A stretch of DNA of 64,000 nucleotides from Natronomonas salsuginis. Lineage in GTDB: Archaea; Halobacteriota; Halobacteria; Halobacteriales; Haloarculaceae. The stretch spans positions 496,001-560,000 of the forward strand of contig NZ_QKNX01000001.1 in the NCBI RefSeq assembly GCF_005239135.1. The letters are read 5' to 3'. The translations under genes and the position numbers were made by a program. The notes under the pieces were generated by a model. That model did not search any database, was not told where the DNA came from, and saw nothing but the letters and a program-made list of their open reading frames with translations. Below are positions 63,047-64,000 of this stretch, piece by piece. Every line of letters starts with the position of its first letter. The stretch's first letter is position 1.

Positions 63047-63199
63047 GTGTCTTGTGCAACAGAAATCATCGGACATACGTTCTTTGAACCGATACCGACG
63101 TGGGAGGGGAAGCTATTCTTCTATTACGAAGTCCTCGGTGTCGTCAGTGGATTCTTCTCGGTGGTGGTGTTCGGTATCGTGCTGCCGCTCACCGAATGA
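63047..63199 (+). CDS. Possible 50-residue membrane protein
   Basis: A frame opened by a TGA at 63038-63040 starts with GTG at 63047 and ends with TGA at 63197-63199. It reads MSCATEIIGHTFFEPIPTW, then KLFFYYEVLG and a strongly hydrophobic helix (VVSGFFSVVVFGIVLPL, about residues 32-48). The non-random pattern and high hydrophobicity suggest a real small membrane protein. Support is limited: a GTG start, and only a short GGAG before it. It lies in the 400-base gap between convergent cofH and cofG; the rest of that gap (62921-63046 and 63200-63320) shows nothing I can name. Confidence 0.45.
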   Translation: MSCATEIIGHTFFEPIPTWEGKLFFYYEVLGVVSGFFSVVVFGIVLPLTE

Positions 63200-63320
63200 C
63201 GAAGCCGGTCGACGAAAGCTGATTCTACCACTCGATTTGAATGGGCGAGTCCGAAAAGGTCACTCAACGGAATCGTGTATTCCGATGTTCTCGGAGGCTG
63301 GTCCGCGGCGACGGCGCGAT

Positions 63321-64000
63321 TTAGTCGGCGCGATCCAACAGCGCGCGATAGCGCCGGCCGGCCGGTCCGTCGGCCTCGATCGCCGCCTCGATTCGCGGCG
63401 AGAGCCACGCTTCGGAGACGTATCGCTCGTGGACGGGCAAGCGCTCGGAGAGCGGAACGCCGGCCGTCTCGGCGATATCCTCGAGTTCCCGAAGCGCCGG
63501 CCAGGCGTACTCGGGGTTGATATGGTCGTCAGTGACCGGCGACACGCCGCCGAAGTCGTCGACGCCGCAGTCGAGAAGGTCTTCGACCGGCGCGAGGTTC
63601 GGCGGCGACTGGATGCTGATCTCCGGGGGCAGCGCGACCCGAGCCATGGCCGTCACGCGACGAATCGTTTCGAGGTCGGGCGAGTCCTCGCGCCACCGCT
63701 CGTTCTGGACGACCGGCTGGACGATGATCTCCTGGACGTGCCCGTAGCGTTCGTGCAGTTCCCGAATCGCGAGCAGGCTTTCCGCGCGGTCGCGCATCGT
63801 CTCGCCGATCCCGACGAGGATCCCCGTCGTGAAGGGCATCCCCAACTCGCCGGCCGTCGCGATCGTTGCGAGCCGCTGTCCCGGATCCTTCGCGCGCGGG
63901 CCGCCGTGGGCTTGCACCTCGGCGGTTGTTTCGAGCATGACGCCCATCGAGGCGTTCACGTCGGCGACGAGTTCCATCTGCCAGCGGGTCTGATCGCCGG
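63321..64000 (-). CDS. cofG: 7,8-didemethyl-8-hydroxy-5-deazariboflavin synthase subunit CofG (3' part)
   Basis: This is the C-terminal part of CofG, which runs off the right edge of the window, so the radical-SAM CxxxCxxC motif is outside. Visible family stretches are ASMGVMLETTAEVQAHGG, PFTTGILVGIGETMRDRAES, VQEIIVQPVVQNERW and CGVDDFGGVSPVTDDHINPE (the last close to the C-terminal domain). It works with CofH on the F420 deazaflavin. It is transcribed towards cofH. Confidence 0.92.
   Translation of the reverse strand, partial: GDQTRWQMELVADVNASMGVMLETTAEVQAHGGPRAKDPGQRLATIATAGELGMPFTTGILVGIGETMRDRAESLLAIRELHERYGHVQEIIVQPVVQNERWREDSPDLETIRRVTAMARVALPPEISIQSPPNLAPVEDLLDCGVDDFGGVSPVTDDHINPEYAWPALRELEDIAETAGVPLSERLPVHERYVSEAWLSPRIEAAIEADGPAGRRYRALLDRAD

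Overview
The window is a 64 kb piece of a haloarchaeal (class Halobacteria) chromosome. The evidence is high G+C, very acidic proteins, few cysteines, and TATA boxes close to start codons in the leaderless or short-leader style. The gene content is also typically archaeal: FlpA/NOP5, Pus10, archaeal-type GlmU, class I HMG-CoA reductase, AglJ, archaeal CoaD, CofG/CofH for coenzyme F420, and type IV pilus ATPase/TadC. I cannot name the genus from sequence alone. No rRNA, tRNA, CRISPR array or complete insertion sequence was seen; most of the window is core chromosome.

Layout. 0.05-9.7 kb: a small Cys-rich protein, a pilin-like beta-solenoid protein, and a tightly overlapping seven-gene minus-strand type IV pilus operon (ATPase, TadC-like platform, five pilin-like proteins). 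9.8-16.2 kb: class I aminotransferase coupled to an Lrp/AsnC regulator, a tiny HTH protein, an MFS transporter, an MBL-fold hydrolase, an F420-dependent oxidoreductase and a HisC-like aminotransferase. 16.2-26.7 kb: ZIP transporter, chorismate synthase, an IMPDH/GMPR-like enzyme, a degraded island (IS605-type hairpin plus a broken transporter/Usp gene), EPSP synthase, an M24 peptidase, prephenate dehydrogenase coupled to an Rsm22-like methyltransferase, and small regulators. 27-33.3 kb: AglJ, CoaD, and a winged-helix/RND/COG1361 surface-export cluster. 33.4-44.3 kb: gamma-glutamylcysteine synthetase, the fibrillarin/NOP5 pair, nucleoside phosphorylase, quinone oxidoreductase-like protein, a ferritin-like protein, two rhodaneses flanking a surface protein, a monothiol glutaredoxin, and a formate/nitrite transporter divergent from a universal stress protein. 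44.3-55.2 kb: HMG-CoA reductase, amidohydrolase, PspA-like protein, ThrRS, an acidic halo protein, the GlmS/GlmU pair and Pus10. 55.3-64 kb: a small acidic protein, a winged helix protein, a large pair of cell-surface glycoproteins, RNase HII, CofH, a small membrane ORF and the 3' part of cofG.

How the genes fit together. Aromatic amino acid genes (aroC, aroA, tyrA, aminotransferases) are loosely grouped. Cell-surface biology recurs: type IV pili, AglJ glycosylation, GlmS/GlmU sugar nucleotides, RND plus COG1361, and three secreted or anchored surface proteins. A thiol and sulfur set (GshA, two rhodaneses, glutaredoxin) lies within 33-43 kb.

The least ordinary points are these. (1) A segment of about 210 bp with roughly 40% G+C lies in frame inside a 930-residue surface protein. 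(2) A composite pseudogene joins a formate/nitrite-transporter fragment to a universal-stress domain in one frame interrupted only by two TAG codons; an intact transporter and Usp gene lie divergently 23 kb away. (3) A pilin-type N-terminus is joined to a bactofilin-like beta-solenoid beside the pilus operon. (4) A 46-bp duplication copies the 3' end of a rhodanese gene. (5) A 50-residue membrane ORF lies in the cofH-cofG gap.
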